DNA of 64,000 nt from a virus. Made by a program: the position numbers and the translations under genes. Below the pieces are notes generated by a model that was not told the origin of the DNA, did not search any database, and saw only the letters and a list, made by a program, of their open reading frames with translations. The stretch lies in the IMG/VR virus record IMGVR_UViG_3300020420_000012, positions 17,636 to 81,635 of that record, one strand, 5' to 3'. Of this stretch, positions 26,855 to 35,077 are shown in pieces (the first letter of the stretch is position 1; each line of letters starts with the position of its first letter).

Positions 26855-27073
26855 TTAATCATCATTTTTTGAAAAATATTTTTCAATCATTTCAATTCTA
26901 TCATGCGCTGCAGACATCTTATCGAGTTCTGCGATAACTGCCTCAGTTACATCACTGTGTTCACCTATACCAGCCGGCATAGTTTGATATACTTTTATGT
27001 TTGCTTTATGTACTTCAAGTTCTCCTTCAGCTTGTTTCTTAGCTGCAAATAATAAATGATCGCCTGCTTTCAT
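26855..27073 (-). CDS. Small hypothetical protein
   Basis: 72 residues, mostly helical (LLFAAKKQAEGELEVHKANI). Ends five bases before the promoter of nrdJ. Starts two bases after the upstream stop. No motif recognised. Confidence 0.55.
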   Translation of the reverse strand: MKAGDHLLFAAKKQAEGELEVHKANIKVYQTMPAGIGEHSDVTEAVIAELDKMSAAHDRIEMIEKYFSKNDD

Positions 27074-27074
27074 T

Positions 27075-27659
27075 TTAGTCTCCTATTTTTGCGTTCACGT
27101 CTCTATGTTTATTCCAAGCTACAAACCCACCGAGTCTTAATGCCCAGTAAGCAAGATAGTTTAAGAAATAAAAACCATTTACTTCAATATTAATGTCTCT
27201 AAATGTTTTATCCATCCATTTTTGAGTCTTAATACCTATTGTCTTTTTGTTTTTTAACAACAATGTTTCATACTTATATCCATAATCATGTATGAGACCG
27301 CCAATTAATAATACACCAACTGGTGATAAAAATTGACCTAAAAATTTTGGCACACTAGCACCATCAAATTTAAATCCTTTTGGTATTATAAAATTATTAC
27401 CATTCATTGAATAATTAAAGTCTTTTACTACTTCCCAATGTCTTGAACTAAACGACCATAATAATAATGCACCCCAAAAACCTTTTCCTTTAGTTGCAAT
27501 AGGAATAGGTTTCATGTGTGGAAATTCTTTATATTTAAAATTTACTCTATTATCTATTTTCTTATCAAATAGATTGATTATGAATCCAATAATTACTAGT
27601 ATAATAAAAACTGTCATTGGCCAAAATTGAGTGGCTAGACCTAAAATTAAATCTGTCAT
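27075..27659 (-). CDS. DUF1353-family membrane protein
   Basis: 194 residues. One N-terminal hydrophobic helix (FWPMTVFIILVIIGFIINLF), then the DUF1353 pattern KGFKFDGASVPKFLG and GGLIHDYGYKYETLL with its conserved Asp and His-Asp. The family is frequent in phages; its role is unknown. ATGA overlap with the gene upstream. Confidence 0.75.
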   Translation of the reverse strand: MTDLILGLATQFWPMTVFIILVIIGFIINLFDKKIDNRVNFKYKEFPHMKPIPIATKGKGFWGALLLWSFSSRHWEVVKDFNYSMNGNNFIIPKGFKFDGASVPKFLGQFLSPVGVLLIGGLIHDYGYKYETLLLKNKKTIGIKTQKWMDKTFRDINIEVNGFYFLNYLAYWALRLGGFVAWNKHRDVNAKIGD

Positions 27660-27895
27660 TTTTTACTCCTCATTTGTTCTTGCATCTCTAACGCTGATTC
27701 GTTATCAATGCATGCAATTTCTACTAACTTCATATTAGGAAATTTAAGTTTAATGCCAGCTTTTACATATTGATTATAAGTTTTAAGATATTCGACACAT
27801 TCTTCTTTTGTGTTAAAAATAAAATTTTGATTTATTTTAAAACTAATTAAATCTGTATTTGGATATGTTAAAGCTGCTATTAAAAACCAAATCAT
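27656..27895 (-). CDS. Small secreted or anchored hypothetical protein
   Basis: 79 residues, short hydrophobic start (MIWFLIAALTY), two Cys (ECVEYL, IACIDN) that may form a disulfide in the periplasm. ATGA-coupled to both neighbours. Confidence 0.5.
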   Translation of the reverse strand: MIWFLIAALTYPNTDLISFKINQNFIFNTKEECVEYLKTYNQYVKAGIKLKFPNMKLVEIACIDNESALEMQEQMRSKK

Positions 27896-28044
27896 TGCTT
27901 TTCCTTTTTAATTAACCATTTTATACCATTATTATTATGTGTTACGACTTCTTCTATAACTTCAAGTTTGTTTTCAATTTTATTAACTTTTATCTCATCC
28001 CATAACATGTTGGCAATTAATGATGCCACAATTGATTCAAACAT
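27892..28044 (-). CDS. 50-residue hypothetical protein
   Basis: Starts MFESIVASLIANMLWDEIKV, an amphipathic hydrophobic N-terminus, followed by a charged helix (ENKLEVIEEVV). Overlaps TAATG with the upstream lipoprotein and ATGA with the downstream gene, so it fits the operon as a real cistron. Confidence 0.6.
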   Translation of the reverse strand: MFESIVASLIANMLWDEIKVNKIENKLEVIEEVVTHNNNGIKWLIKKEKQ

Positions 28045-28403
28045 TATTTATTCTCTTTTGGTTTTACTGCTTGTTCATAGTAAAATATAACTTCTTTTTG
28101 TTGTTCTATATATCTCTTTATTTCTTCAAAGTTAAGTGCTAAATTTTTAAAAGATGCTGGATCTAATCCATATATTACAAACTCACCCATACCGGCTTTT
28201 ACCTTTTTAATAACTTCAGGTAGGTTTTTTTCAGTTATTACAATAATTTTTGCTTCTAACATTTTAACTGCTTTTGGCCTTTGAGCAATTGCAATGGTTG
28301 GTGTTATTACTTTCTCAACAGTAACAATTTCTTTTTCTGGTTTCCAACTACAACTACTTAGTAGCAGTGTTGATACCATTAAACATGTTAACAACTTCTT
28401 CAT
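28044..28403 (-). CDS. Outer-membrane lipoprotein, o-spanin (Rz1-like) candidate
   Basis: 119 residues. The N-terminus MKKLLTCLMVSTLLLSSC is a signal peptide with lipobox LLSSC. The C-terminal half ends in a segment (LNFEEIKRYIEQQKEVIFYY) known from conserved T4-like proteins. It starts inside the 3' end of the gene for a single-helix coiled-coil protein (50-base overlap), the arrangement of Rz/Rz1 spanin pairs that fuse inner and outer membranes at lysis. Longer and less Pro-rich than classical Rz1. Confidence 0.6.
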   Translation of the reverse strand: MKKLLTCLMVSTLLLSSCSWKPEKEIVTVEKVITPTIAIAQRPKAVKMLEAKIIVITEKNLPEVIKKVKAGMGEFVIYGLDPASFKNLALNFEEIKRYIEQQKEVIFYYEQAVKPKENK

Positions 28404-28728
28404 TTATTTTCTTTTCTGATGCTATTGGATCTGCAATACTATTTTTTATTATATCAGTTTTTGCAAGTATATTTGCAATCTTTTTATTATTTTCTTCAGC
28501 AATAGTTAACTTGTTATTTAAGTCTTTAGTTAACTTAATTTGATTTTCCATATTTTCTTTGAGAGCTTTAATTGTCGAATCTTTTGCTTTGACTGCAACT
28601 TCAAGTTTTGCATTATTATCTCTTAATACAGACATTCGTTGCATAGTATCATTATATATGTAATATGCACCATATCCTATACCGCCTAAAATAATTAGAA
28701 TAAAAATTAAAATATAGAGCCTAGCCAT
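28354..28728 (-). CDS. i-spanin (Rz-like) candidate
   Basis: 124 residues: one N-terminal membrane helix (LYILIFILIILGGIGYGAYY) followed by a long periplasmic coiled coil (AKLEVAVKAKDSTIKALKEN). This N-in/C-out layout and its overlap with a lipoprotein gene suit an inner-membrane spanin. The endolysin candidate (SleB-type) is far away at 53.9-54.5 kb. Confidence 0.6.
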   Translation of the reverse strand: MARLYILIFILIILGGIGYGAYYIYNDTMQRMSVLRDNNAKLEVAVKAKDSTIKALKENMENQIKLTKDLNNKLTIAEENNKKIANILAKTDIIKNSIADPIASEKKINEEVVNMFNGINTATK

Positions 28729-29524
28729 AATTATCTTCTATGTATTTTCTAAATCTTTTTAGTAATACTGGAAACTTATCTTTCTTTCTACGTTTATCAT
28801 GCATAGTAGTAGTTTTTAATCTTGGCCCCATTGCTGTCGTGGCAGGATTTGGTATTGATGCTGTGTTTGTTGATGGCACATCTTCACTTCTTTGTGCTGA
28901 TTTTAATGCATCTGCGGTAGGCGCACCTTTTTCACCTTTCTTACGCATACGTTCACCACGTTTACGTTTCATATGAATATTGTGCCATAGTCCTTTTGAT
29001 TTTTCTTCTAATGATTCTTTTTGCATAGCTTTTGTTTTCTTCTTCATTTTGTTTATAAAAGCTCTATATACTGCAGCTGGACCAGGTTTGCCCATAACTC
29101 TCGCTCTTTGTTCCATTGCAATTGCTGCTTGTATCTGGTGAGCATGTTTTTTACCAGAATTTTTAATTTTAGATACTGATGCTTTTGCATCATCTACTGT
29201 TGCAAACTTCAAACCGTGAATCGTACCTTTTGGATTCTCATCTGTATATAAGTCACTGTGTTTATCTGAATTAGCTGGCTGTCCTTTTTTTCTTGGTATT
29301 CTTTTTGTAGCTTCAAACATATCTGTACTTGGACTCTTACCAGATTGTTTAACTACTTTTAAATCATCTCCTACCAGTGGTGAATATTTTTCTGCAGCTT
29401 TCTTTGCACGTGCTTCTGAACTGTGCATACTAAAGGTATACCTTGACTTTGGAGCGTTAGGGTTAACTACGACATGAGTGTAAGCTTTGATCTTACTGCC
29501 TTTTTGTCTACCTGCATATCTCAC
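28721..29524 (-). CDS. Lysine-rich modular protein
   Basis: 267 residues, very basic. Recognisable phage modules: GLKFATVDDAKASVSKIKNS, HAHQIQAAIAMEQRARVMGK, and EEKSKGLWHNIHMKRKRGER. The last begins after SLEE, a possible T4 prohead-protease type site ([LI]-x-E). Such lysine-rich modules recur in marine T4-like phages and may be packaged in the head, but no role is proved. It ends the long operon that begins at 39.9 kb, just before the spanin-like pair. Confidence 0.55.
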   Translation of the reverse strand: MRYAGRQKGSKIKAYTHVVVNPNAPKSRYTFSMHSSEARAKKAAEKYSPLVGDDLKVVKQSGKSPSTDMFEATKRIPRKKGQPANSDKHSDLYTDENPKGTIHGLKFATVDDAKASVSKIKNSGKKHAHQIQAAIAMEQRARVMGKPGPAAVYRAFINKMKKKTKAMQKESLEEKSKGLWHNIHMKRKRGERMRKKGEKGAPTADALKSAQRSEDVPSTNTASIPNPATTAMGPRLKTTTMHDKRRKKDKFPVLLKRFRKYIEDNYG

Positions 29525-30108
29525 TTAACTAACTCGCTTGCTGTTACAAATATTTTCTTGTCAGTATTAATGTGTGTTATTTCGTATATGTCAACGCCAA
29601 ACAAGTCACCTACTGGAAAGCAGTGATCTTCAACAAGTACTTGGTCTTTAGCCCAAACCATTTCATCACAACTTATATTTAAAAGTTTTGGATTTATTAC
29701 TTTATATCTACCGGGTGTTAGTTGTTTGTTATTTAATAAAAACCATTCATTTTTTTCATTTAAAAAATCTAATACTTCGATATTACATTTTTCGCAAATA
29801 TCTTTTATTCCTTTTTCGCTAATTCCAAATTTTTCTTTGATAAGATAGAGCGCTGACGCAAAAGATCCGAGTTTGCTTCCACCTCCTGGAACTTTTGCAA
29901 TGAGCCTTTTAATGTTAGCGGCAAGACGAACAAAAGGAGTATAAGCAGACTTCTTTTCATCGGTGTCAATTTTCACGTTCCTATTTCTCTTTCCGTTTTC
30001 ATCGATAATACCTTCTTTATAGGCATCCCAATCTTTCCAATCCATAACCATCATTCTTATGAACCGAAATGCATAAGTTAAATCTACTGCTCTTTTAACT
30101 AATCCCAT
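29521..30108 (-). CDS. Conserved T4-like phage protein of unknown function
   Basis: 195 residues. FIRMMVMDWKDWDAYKEGII and FVRLAANIKRLIAKVPGGGS resemble a protein type I associate with T4-like and other large phages; no enzymatic motif seen. C-terminal half is beta-rich (PVGDLFGVDIYEIT). ATGA overlap downstream; 14-base overlap with the upstream gene. Confidence 0.6.
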   Translation of the reverse strand: MGLVKRAVDLTYAFRFIRMMVMDWKDWDAYKEGIIDENGKRNRNVKIDTDEKKSAYTPFVRLAANIKRLIAKVPGGGSKLGSFASALYLIKEKFGISEKGIKDICEKCNIEVLDFLNEKNEWFLLNNKQLTPGRYKVINPKLLNISCDEMVWAKDQVLVEDHCFPVGDLFGVDIYEITHINTDKKIFVTASELVK

Positions 30109-30469
30109 TTAATTTCCTTAACTTATTTACGACTGTTGGATCCATTGTAATTCCAGTATATTGATCATTTTTAATATATCTTAAAAACACTAAAAAAGGT
30201 TTTACAACTGGCCAATGTTTATCCTCAAGTTTGAGATCAAGTATATTTAAAGCAGCCTTTATACCAAACATATTAAAAACTACAATAAAATGATTAAGTA
30301 ATAACCTGTCTGCCAAATCATCAGTTTCAAGGTATCTATTCAAGAGTCTTTTAATATATTTAAATCTTTTTAAATCTTCATAAAACTCTTCGATATCAGA
30401 GTAAGTCGGATTTTTATAATTTTGAGCCGCGTAAAGAAGTAAATTTTTCTCATTAAGTTTTCTTAACAT
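30095..30469 (-). CDS. Conserved helical phage protein of unknown function
   Basis: 124 residues, almost wholly helical. NLLLYAAQNYKNPTYSDIEE, RFKYIKRLLNRYLE and RLLLNHFIVVFNMFG form a pattern I know from T4-like phage proteins of unknown role. It is paired with the downstream conserved gene. Confidence 0.6.
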   Translation of the reverse strand: MLRKLNEKNLLLYAAQNYKNPTYSDIEEFYEDLKRFKYIKRLLNRYLETDDLADRLLLNHFIVVFNMFGIKAALNILDLKLEDKHWPVVKPFLVFLRYIKNDQYTGITMDPTVVNKLRKLNGIS

Positions 30470-30487
30470 AAAATTATATATTAAGAA

Positions 30488-30817
30488 TTAAATTACTTCT
30501 TTCAACTCCTCAATCAAATCAGCCTTATTTTTTCTTCTATCAAGTTCAATACCGTGTTCTCTGCCAAGAGCTTCAAGTTCAATCTTTGTCATACCTTCAA
30601 GATCATCATCATCCATTAGTTCAGCTTCAGCTTCCTCTGCAGTTGTCGGTGACTCTTTTAGTACCTTAACTTCTGCCTTGGTTTCAACGTTTAAGTACTC
30701 ATCAATCTGTGTTTGTGATATTGGTCTTGATACTAACAATTCATTAGTTCTTGGATCTCTCCAACCTTGAGGTGTAGGTATCGCATCTTTTTTAAAATTT
30801 GGTGGTGTTATTGCCAT
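30488..30817 (-). CDS. Small protein with C-terminal HeH/SAP-like DNA-binding helix pair
   Basis: 109 residues. The N-terminus has QGWRDPRTNELLVSRPISQT, followed by an acidic linker (EAELMDDDDLEG). The end, MTKIELEALGREHGIELDRR followed by KNKADLIEELKE, is the classic two-helix HeH/SAP/LEM-like pattern that binds nucleic acids. Confidence 0.65.
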   Translation of the reverse strand: MAITPPNFKKDAIPTPQGWRDPRTNELLVSRPISQTQIDEYLNVETKAEVKVLKESPTTAEEAEAELMDDDDLEGMTKIELEALGREHGIELDRRKNKADLIEELKEVI

Positions 30818-30819
30818 AA

Positions 30820-31998
30820 TTATTTTCCTTTTGTTACTTGTTCTATTGCATCAAGTAAAGTATTAGAAACTTTATTTCCTGATATTCCATAGTCTTCTTT
30901 TTTCATTGATGGCTTTTTTGGAAACATCTTCATAGATGGTTTATCAATTGCCTTGAATCTACCAGCGTCTTTAGTATTATCATGAGCTTCGGTACTTTGC
31001 TTGTGAGCTGCATCTGCTGCAGACTTATATTGTTTTGAATCACCGCCGTGTTTTTTATGTGCATCGTGTGCAACCTTATGCAATCTTTCAGCCTCATCAT
31101 GAGCATTTGCGGCATAGTCATGTGCAGAACTATCGCTATTACCTGCCTCAGTTGAGTGTCTTTCACCATGATGTCCATGAGCGGCTGCCATTGATTTATG
31201 ATAAGCCTGATCTTCATTGACTGTTGATTCTGCAGTTTGCATCTTTGCTGATGGATCTTTTACTGGTGTTGCGCTAGGCTTTACTGTAAGATCACCTTTA
31301 TTTTGATCGCCTTTTCTTAACTTCTTACCAGGTGCACTTTTCTTGATAGCGTCTGCAGTATCTTTTGCAGCTTTCATTCCATCTGCTTCAACACTCTTTG
31401 GTGTATTAAGCATATCCATTGCGCCCTTTGATGACATTGACTTCATATGCATCGGCTCTGGTTCTGTGGCACCTTTATAGTGTGCAGCTCTATCGCCTTC
31501 AAACAGTGACATTAATTTTTCTCTAAAAGTCATTGTACTCTCTTTCTTTACTGATTCTTTTTTAGCCATGTCGTGATAATGGTCTTTATGTTTGTTATCA
31601 GTTCTGCTATACTGAGGTAACTTATCATAATCATGACCGTCTTTCTTAGCAAGTTCTTTTGCTTTTTGCAAATGAAAATAACTCTTATCACCTGCTGTTT
31701 TTCCTACTGATTCTTTTTTCTCTTTTTTCTTAACTCTTTCACCTGTCGAATAATGATAATCATCAGCTTCTTTCTGATCTGCGATCTTATTTGCTAAATC
31801 TTTCTTCATAGTAACCGGATGGGTCTTCCCACCAAAGTTAAAAGATTTCTTTCCTTTTTTAGCTGCATCTGCTGCTGCACCATGAAAAGCAGTTCTTTCG
31901 TTTGCTGGAATATCTTCAGGTATATGATACTTAAATGATTCGCTTAGGCCCTGTTTATTTGGCCCGTGATCACTAAATGGATTTTCTGTTAAAAACAT
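30820..31998 (-). CDS. His/Lys/Ala-rich modular protein with capsid-targeting-like start
   Basis: 392 residues. Start at 31998 (MFLTENPFSDHG) because AAGGAG precedes it; the earlier ATG at 32019 reads through that ribosome site. Modules: FHGAAADAAKKGKKSFNFGG, then STMTFREKLMSLFEGD, which itself looks like an internal capsid-targeting start with an L-F-E site, then a His/Ala/Asp-rich region (AHDEAERLHKVAHDAHKKHG). It looks like several short modules joined, possibly a polyprotein. A TATAAATA lies at 32072-32079. Confidence 0.5.
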   Translation of the reverse strand: MFLTENPFSDHGPNKQGLSESFKYHIPEDIPANERTAFHGAAADAAKKGKKSFNFGGKTHPVTMKKDLANKIADQKEADDYHYSTGERVKKKEKKESVGKTAGDKSYFHLQKAKELAKKDGHDYDKLPQYSRTDNKHKDHYHDMAKKESVKKESTMTFREKLMSLFEGDRAAHYKGATEPEPMHMKSMSSKGAMDMLNTPKSVEADGMKAAKDTADAIKKSAPGKKLRKGDQNKGDLTVKPSATPVKDPSAKMQTAESTVNEDQAYHKSMAAAHGHHGERHSTEAGNSDSSAHDYAANAHDEAERLHKVAHDAHKKHGGDSKQYKSAADAAHKQSTEAHDNTKDAGRFKAIDKPSMKMFPKKPSMKKEDYGISGNKVSNTLLDAIEQVTKGK

Positions 31999-32009
31999 TT
32001 TTTTTCTCC

Positions 32010-32339
32010 TTACATCCACATATGGGCCACGTAGGCACCTACCGCTGCAACCACTGCAGCGTATACAATCTTATTTATAATACTTACGGTTCTTGAATTA
32101 TCATCGACAGCTTTCTGTATCTCGTCTAATTTTACTGAAAGCTTGTTCATACGTTCTCTCATATTCTCATGATCGTCTTGTAATGCTATGATTTTCTCCT
32201 CTGCTCGAGCCAAAGAGATCATAGCGTCTGCAAGTTTATCAATCTTAGTTTCGATTCTATCTAATCGTGATTCAGTTGTCTCATTTTGAGCCATCTTACT
32301 GTAATCCTTTAATATTTGTTCTATGAGGTCTTTGTCCAT
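32010..32339 (-). CDS. Coiled-coil protein with C-terminal membrane helix (XhlA/holin-like)
   Basis: 109 residues. A heptad-rich helix (RLDRIETKIDKLADAMISLA onwards) is followed by a C-terminal hydrophobic helix (IVYAAVVAAVGAYVAHMW). This is the layout of XhlA-type haemolysin/holin accessory proteins. A holin role is possible; another is a membrane anchor protein. Confidence 0.5.
   Translation of the reverse strand: MDKDLIEQILKDYSKMAQNETTESRLDRIETKIDKLADAMISLARAEEKIIALQDDHENMRERMNKLSVKLDEIQKAVDDNSRTVSIINKIVYAAVVAAVGAYVAHMWM
32072..32079 (-). promoter_or_regulatory. TATAAATA late-promoter match inside a gene
   Basis: Exact match on the minus strand, about 75 bases before the start at 31998 and within the end of the upstream gene. 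It could give late expression of the 30.8-32.0 kb gene; chance is possible. Confidence 0.4.
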
Positions 32340-32365
32340 AAATATATTTATTGCTCGTCAAAAAA

Positions 32366-32393
32366 TTGACACCTACAATAATTTGTCTATAAT
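32366..32393 (+). promoter_or_regulatory. Consensus sigma70-like promoter on the plus strand
   Basis: TTGACA (32366-32371), 16-base spacer, TATAAT (32388-32393). Both boxes are perfect consensus, yet every gene near is on the minus strand, so it would make an antisense RNA across 32.4 kb and rightward. Chance in AT-rich DNA is possible. Confidence 0.45.
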
Positions 32394-32414
32394 TAACTGT
32401 CAGATTCTTGACAC

Positions 32415-32558
32415 TCATCTACTTTTTCCTTGTCCTCTATACTTTTTAAAACTTCTTCTTTTATGTTTATTCATAGTTGAAGTTATTGGTTTTCGTCCAA
32501 TTGTTGTACCATGTTTTTTTGGTTCATGAACTGTTACTGAACGAAACAACTTTGCCAT
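32415..32558 (-). CDS. Small basic protein
   Basis: 47 residues: MAKLFRSVTVHEPKKHGTTI at the start, then an RKP turn and NKHKRRSFKKYRGQGKSR. Similar short basic proteins are found in T4-like cyanophages. TAATG coupling to the upstream membrane protein. Confidence 0.6.
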   Translation of the reverse strand: MAKLFRSVTVHEPKKHGTTIGRKPITSTMNKHKRRSFKKYRGQGKSR

Positions 32559-32722
32559 TACTCAGCTTTCCATATTGTCCATATACCATAAGCGATCGCT
32601 ATACCTGCTGCAATTTTAGCTAATGGCGATAGAAATAAAATCATAAGACCAAGAGCAATACACACTGCTCCGTCCATAGATGTTCTTTCTTTAATTCTAT
32701 TGTTAATCCATTTTTTAATCAT
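32558..32722 (-). CDS. Small membrane protein
   Basis: 54 residues from the ATG at 32722 (TAATG with the upstream stop). Basic start (MIKKWINNRIKERTSMDG) and hydrophobic C-terminal half (CIALGLMILFLSPLAKIAAG). A TTG six codons-bases upstream (32728) fits the ribosome site AAGGAG better and would add two residues. Confidence 0.55.
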   Translation of the reverse strand: MIKKWINNRIKERTSMDGAVCIALGLMILFLSPLAKIAAGIAIAYGIWTIWKAE

Positions 32723-33027
32723 TAGCAATTCCATCTCCTTCTTGCTTGTCTTAATCTGCTGTTTGGATCTTTTGCTGCTTTTGGAAACTTTTTCATTTGT
32801 CCTGCACTTCTTGCACAATAACTTTTTCTTCTATTAGCAGCTTTTGAACCTTTTTTTAACTTAGATGGTTCTGTAGTTACAGCAGTTTTTAAATTTCCAC
32901 CTGTCTTTCTATTTACAGCATCGACACCTTTCTGTGTCATACCTGCGCCTTTATCAGTTGCACGAAAATGACCTTTAGAGTCTTTACCTTTTTCTTCAAT
33001 AAAAGTTTTAAATCTAACCAAACTCAT
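32722..33027 (-). CDS. Small basic Cys-containing protein with capsid-targeting-like start
   Basis: 101 residues. N-terminus MSLVRFKTFIEEKG resembles the T4 capsid-targeting start MKTYQEFIAE and has an I-E-E site. The rest, with KGAGMTQKGVDAVNRKTGG, KTAVTTEPSKLKKGSKAANR, KSYCARSAGQ and RRWNC, is a widespread phage domain (I believe DUF6321). Role unknown; packaging into the head is inferred. Confidence 0.65.
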   Translation of the reverse strand: MSLVRFKTFIEEKGKDSKGHFRATDKGAGMTQKGVDAVNRKTGGNLKTAVTTEPSKLKKGSKAANRRKSYCARSAGQMKKFPKAAKDPNSRLRQARRRWNC

Positions 33028-34057
33028 GTCCAGCTATCCTTTTCATTTGTGCGTTGAACTCACCTTGGCCCGGCTTCTTCTTATAAAGTTTCTTTGTAAG
33101 GCTACTGTCTTTTTTACCTTTTATTCTGTACTTAAATCCTTTTGCTTTATGTTCTGGATCTGTAGTTTTTACCAATCTTCTTTTATATTGTGCTTCATAA
33201 GATTCTGGACCTTTTGGCGCATCAGTACCTTCGTTTTGACCGGGTGTTTGTTTCTTCATTAGTTTTACAGATTCAGGTGTACCGTAATCATATTTGTATT
33301 CGGCAACTTCTCTACCTTGTGCTTTTTGTCTAAATGCTTTTCTTTTTTTTGCAGTAGTAGTTCTTTCAACATCTTGTATTAGAGAAGGCTGTTTAACGAT
33401 CTTTCTTAATTTTTGTAACAATGAACCAGGTGTTTTATCATCCATATACATATCAGGTAATCCTGCAATAGAAACTTTATAGCTTCCTTCATTTTTCATA
33501 TTAAGAGCTCTTTTAATAAGTTCCTTTTTAGTATCGTCACGCTTAGCCACTGTAGTAAGTATATTTGCTTTTCTTTCAATCTCTTTTGCACGCTTACCAG
33601 TAGTTCTAAACATATCAGGCATAGCTTTTCTATTTGGTCCTACAAGTGCTCTTTGCAATTTTGCTTTTGTCTTTAACTTCATTGATAACTCGTTAACGTC
33701 ATCCATCACTGGTCTTTTAAAGCCATGTTTTGATAACACGTCATCTTTATTATGTTTATCAAATGCTGATTGAGCCTTCTTAATGTTTTTCTTTTGTATT
33801 ACTTTTTTTCTAAGCTTTGCAAAAGTTGGTTTATCTCTATCTAACTCAGGTTTACTACCGTCTCTATTATTTTGACCAAAAAGTTTTAAAGTACTACCTG
33901 CAAACTTTGCTTCTTGTGGTCCACGCTTGGCGTCAAGGTATGCAGCAACAGCCATTTGTTGACGTTTCTTTTTACTCTTACCTTTAAACTGCGGTGCCTT
34001 TGACTTTTTAAAGTCTTTAATGTAGGAACCTATTCCATCTTTTGGATCTAATGGCAT
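33014..34057 (-). CDS. Lysine-rich multi-module protein
   Basis: 347 residues. Modules: DGIGSYIKDFKKSKAPQFKG with KKKRQQMAVAAYLDAKRGPQ; DDVNELSMKLKTKAKLQRAL; NEGSYKVSIAGLPDMYMDDK with a long basic helix ending KAFRQKAQG; and a C-terminal basic part (QGEFNAQMKRIAGHEFG). Each module recurs in other proteins of marine T4-like phages in different orders. No enzyme motif. Overlaps the next gene by 14 bases. Confidence 0.5.
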   Translation of the reverse strand: MPLDPKDGIGSYIKDFKKSKAPQFKGKSKKKRQQMAVAAYLDAKRGPQEAKFAGSTLKLFGQNNRDGSKPELDRDKPTFAKLRKKVIQKKNIKKAQSAFDKHNKDDVLSKHGFKRPVMDDVNELSMKLKTKAKLQRALVGPNRKAMPDMFRTTGKRAKEIERKANILTTVAKRDDTKKELIKRALNMKNEGSYKVSIAGLPDMYMDDKTPGSLLQKLRKIVKQPSLIQDVERTTTAKKRKAFRQKAQGREVAEYKYDYGTPESVKLMKKQTPGQNEGTDAPKGPESYEAQYKRRLVKTTDPEHKAKGFKYRIKGKKDSSLTKKLYKKKPGQGEFNAQMKRIAGHEFG

Positions 34058-34058
34058 A

Positions 34059-34280
34059 TTACTTTGCTTTCATTGCTGTTTGCATGGCTTTGATGAGATT
34101 ATTCATATCCTTTGAAAGAACTTGAATATATCTACCTCTTTCACCATAATTGATTTGATAACCTATACCACCTTTAAGGCGTGTTTTTGTGATTTGTATT
34201 CCAAACTTATCATAAACGTCTTCGCCTTCTTCAATCTTTTCAGGCTGTAATACTTCAAAAATAGCTTTTCTTAAACTCAT
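34059..34280 (-). CDS. Small protein with capsid-targeting-like start
   Basis: 73 residues, MSLRKAIFEVLQPEKIEEGE at the start with an I-F-E site, then a small beta-rich part (GIQITKTRLKGGIGYQINYG). Starts by ATGA from the upstream gene. Function unknown. Confidence 0.5.
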   Translation of the reverse strand: MSLRKAIFEVLQPEKIEEGEDVYDKFGIQITKTRLKGGIGYQINYGERGRYIQVLSKDMNNLIKAMQTAMKAK

Positions 34281-35077
34281 TTCATACTCCCTACTTTTTT
34301 ACGAGTACCAAACGCTTTAGTATCGCCTTTATCCATCATACCTTTCATACCGGCTGCTGGATCAGACTTACCGTGATAGCCTTGTGCATACCCTGGTTTT
34401 AGTTTTTTAATCTTTCCGCCTTTAGCTTTGAAAGCATCAATTGCTTTTTGATGTGCTGCTTTCTCTGCATCAGACATAGCTTCTTTTTTTGAAAGTCTGT
34501 TTGTAGCTCTATCAATGCCACGTACTCTCATCGATGCTTTTCTCTCAGGACCTTTTTGATAATCTTGGTCAGGATGCGTACCACCAAGTTTGCTAATAGC
34601 ATCTTGTCTTTCATCATCTCTACCTTTTTGAAATACATCTCTTGCAGCTTTACTTATGTAATTCTTTGCTAGCTTTTTTGAGATCTCATTTACACTATTC
34701 ATTAAATCATTTGTTACAGCTTCATTATTTTTTTTCTTCTTACCTCTTTCGGCCATAGATGCATGCGCTGCTTTTTGCTGAGCGTAAGATACGTAACCTT
34801 CTTTCTTATCTTTCTTCTTCTTACCTTTGCCGCTAAGATCAGAATCAGCACCGTAGTAAGTACCTTTACCTTTTGTGATATAAGAATTGACTCGAGCCAT
34901 TCCCCATTGTTGTGGTGTAGTGCCTGGTCTATGACCAGTTCTCCAAGCCGCCATTCCTCTATTATACACCTTCTTTAATGTACCGAGAGATATACCCGAC
35001 TTAGCTGCTTTTTTCTTTAAGCCTTCGTTTTCAAGTAACTCATCGAAGGATTCTGAATAAGATGAAAATTTAAGCAT
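34277..35077 (-). CDS. Lysine-rich modular protein
   Basis: 266 residues. N-terminus MLKFSSYSESFDELLENEG ends in an L-L-E site and is followed by GISLGTLKKVYNRGMAAWRT then GHRPGTTPQQWGMARVNSY, a domain frequent in marine phages. A second module, VNEISKKLAKNYISKAARDV, and a C-terminal one (HQKAIDAFKAKGGKIKKLKP) follow. The order and the protease-like junctions suggest a processed head protein; unproved. Confidence 0.5.
   Translation of the reverse strand: MLKFSSYSESFDELLENEGLKKKAAKSGISLGTLKKVYNRGMAAWRTGHRPGTTPQQWGMARVNSYITKGKGTYYGADSDLSGKGKKKKDKKEGYVSYAQQKAAHASMAERGKKKKNNEAVTNDLMNSVNEISKKLAKNYISKAARDVFQKGRDDERQDAISKLGGTHPDQDYQKGPERKASMRVRGIDRATNRLSKKEAMSDAEKAAHQKAIDAFKAKGGKIKKLKPGYAQGYHGKSDPAAGMKGMMDKGDTKAFGTRKKVGSMK

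Noticed and set aside
32296-32418. 40-residue frame starting MSVKNLTVNYRQ, ATGA-coupled
   Set aside because: No recognisable family, overlaps the start of the 32339 gene, and contains the consensus plus-strand promoter; support too weak.
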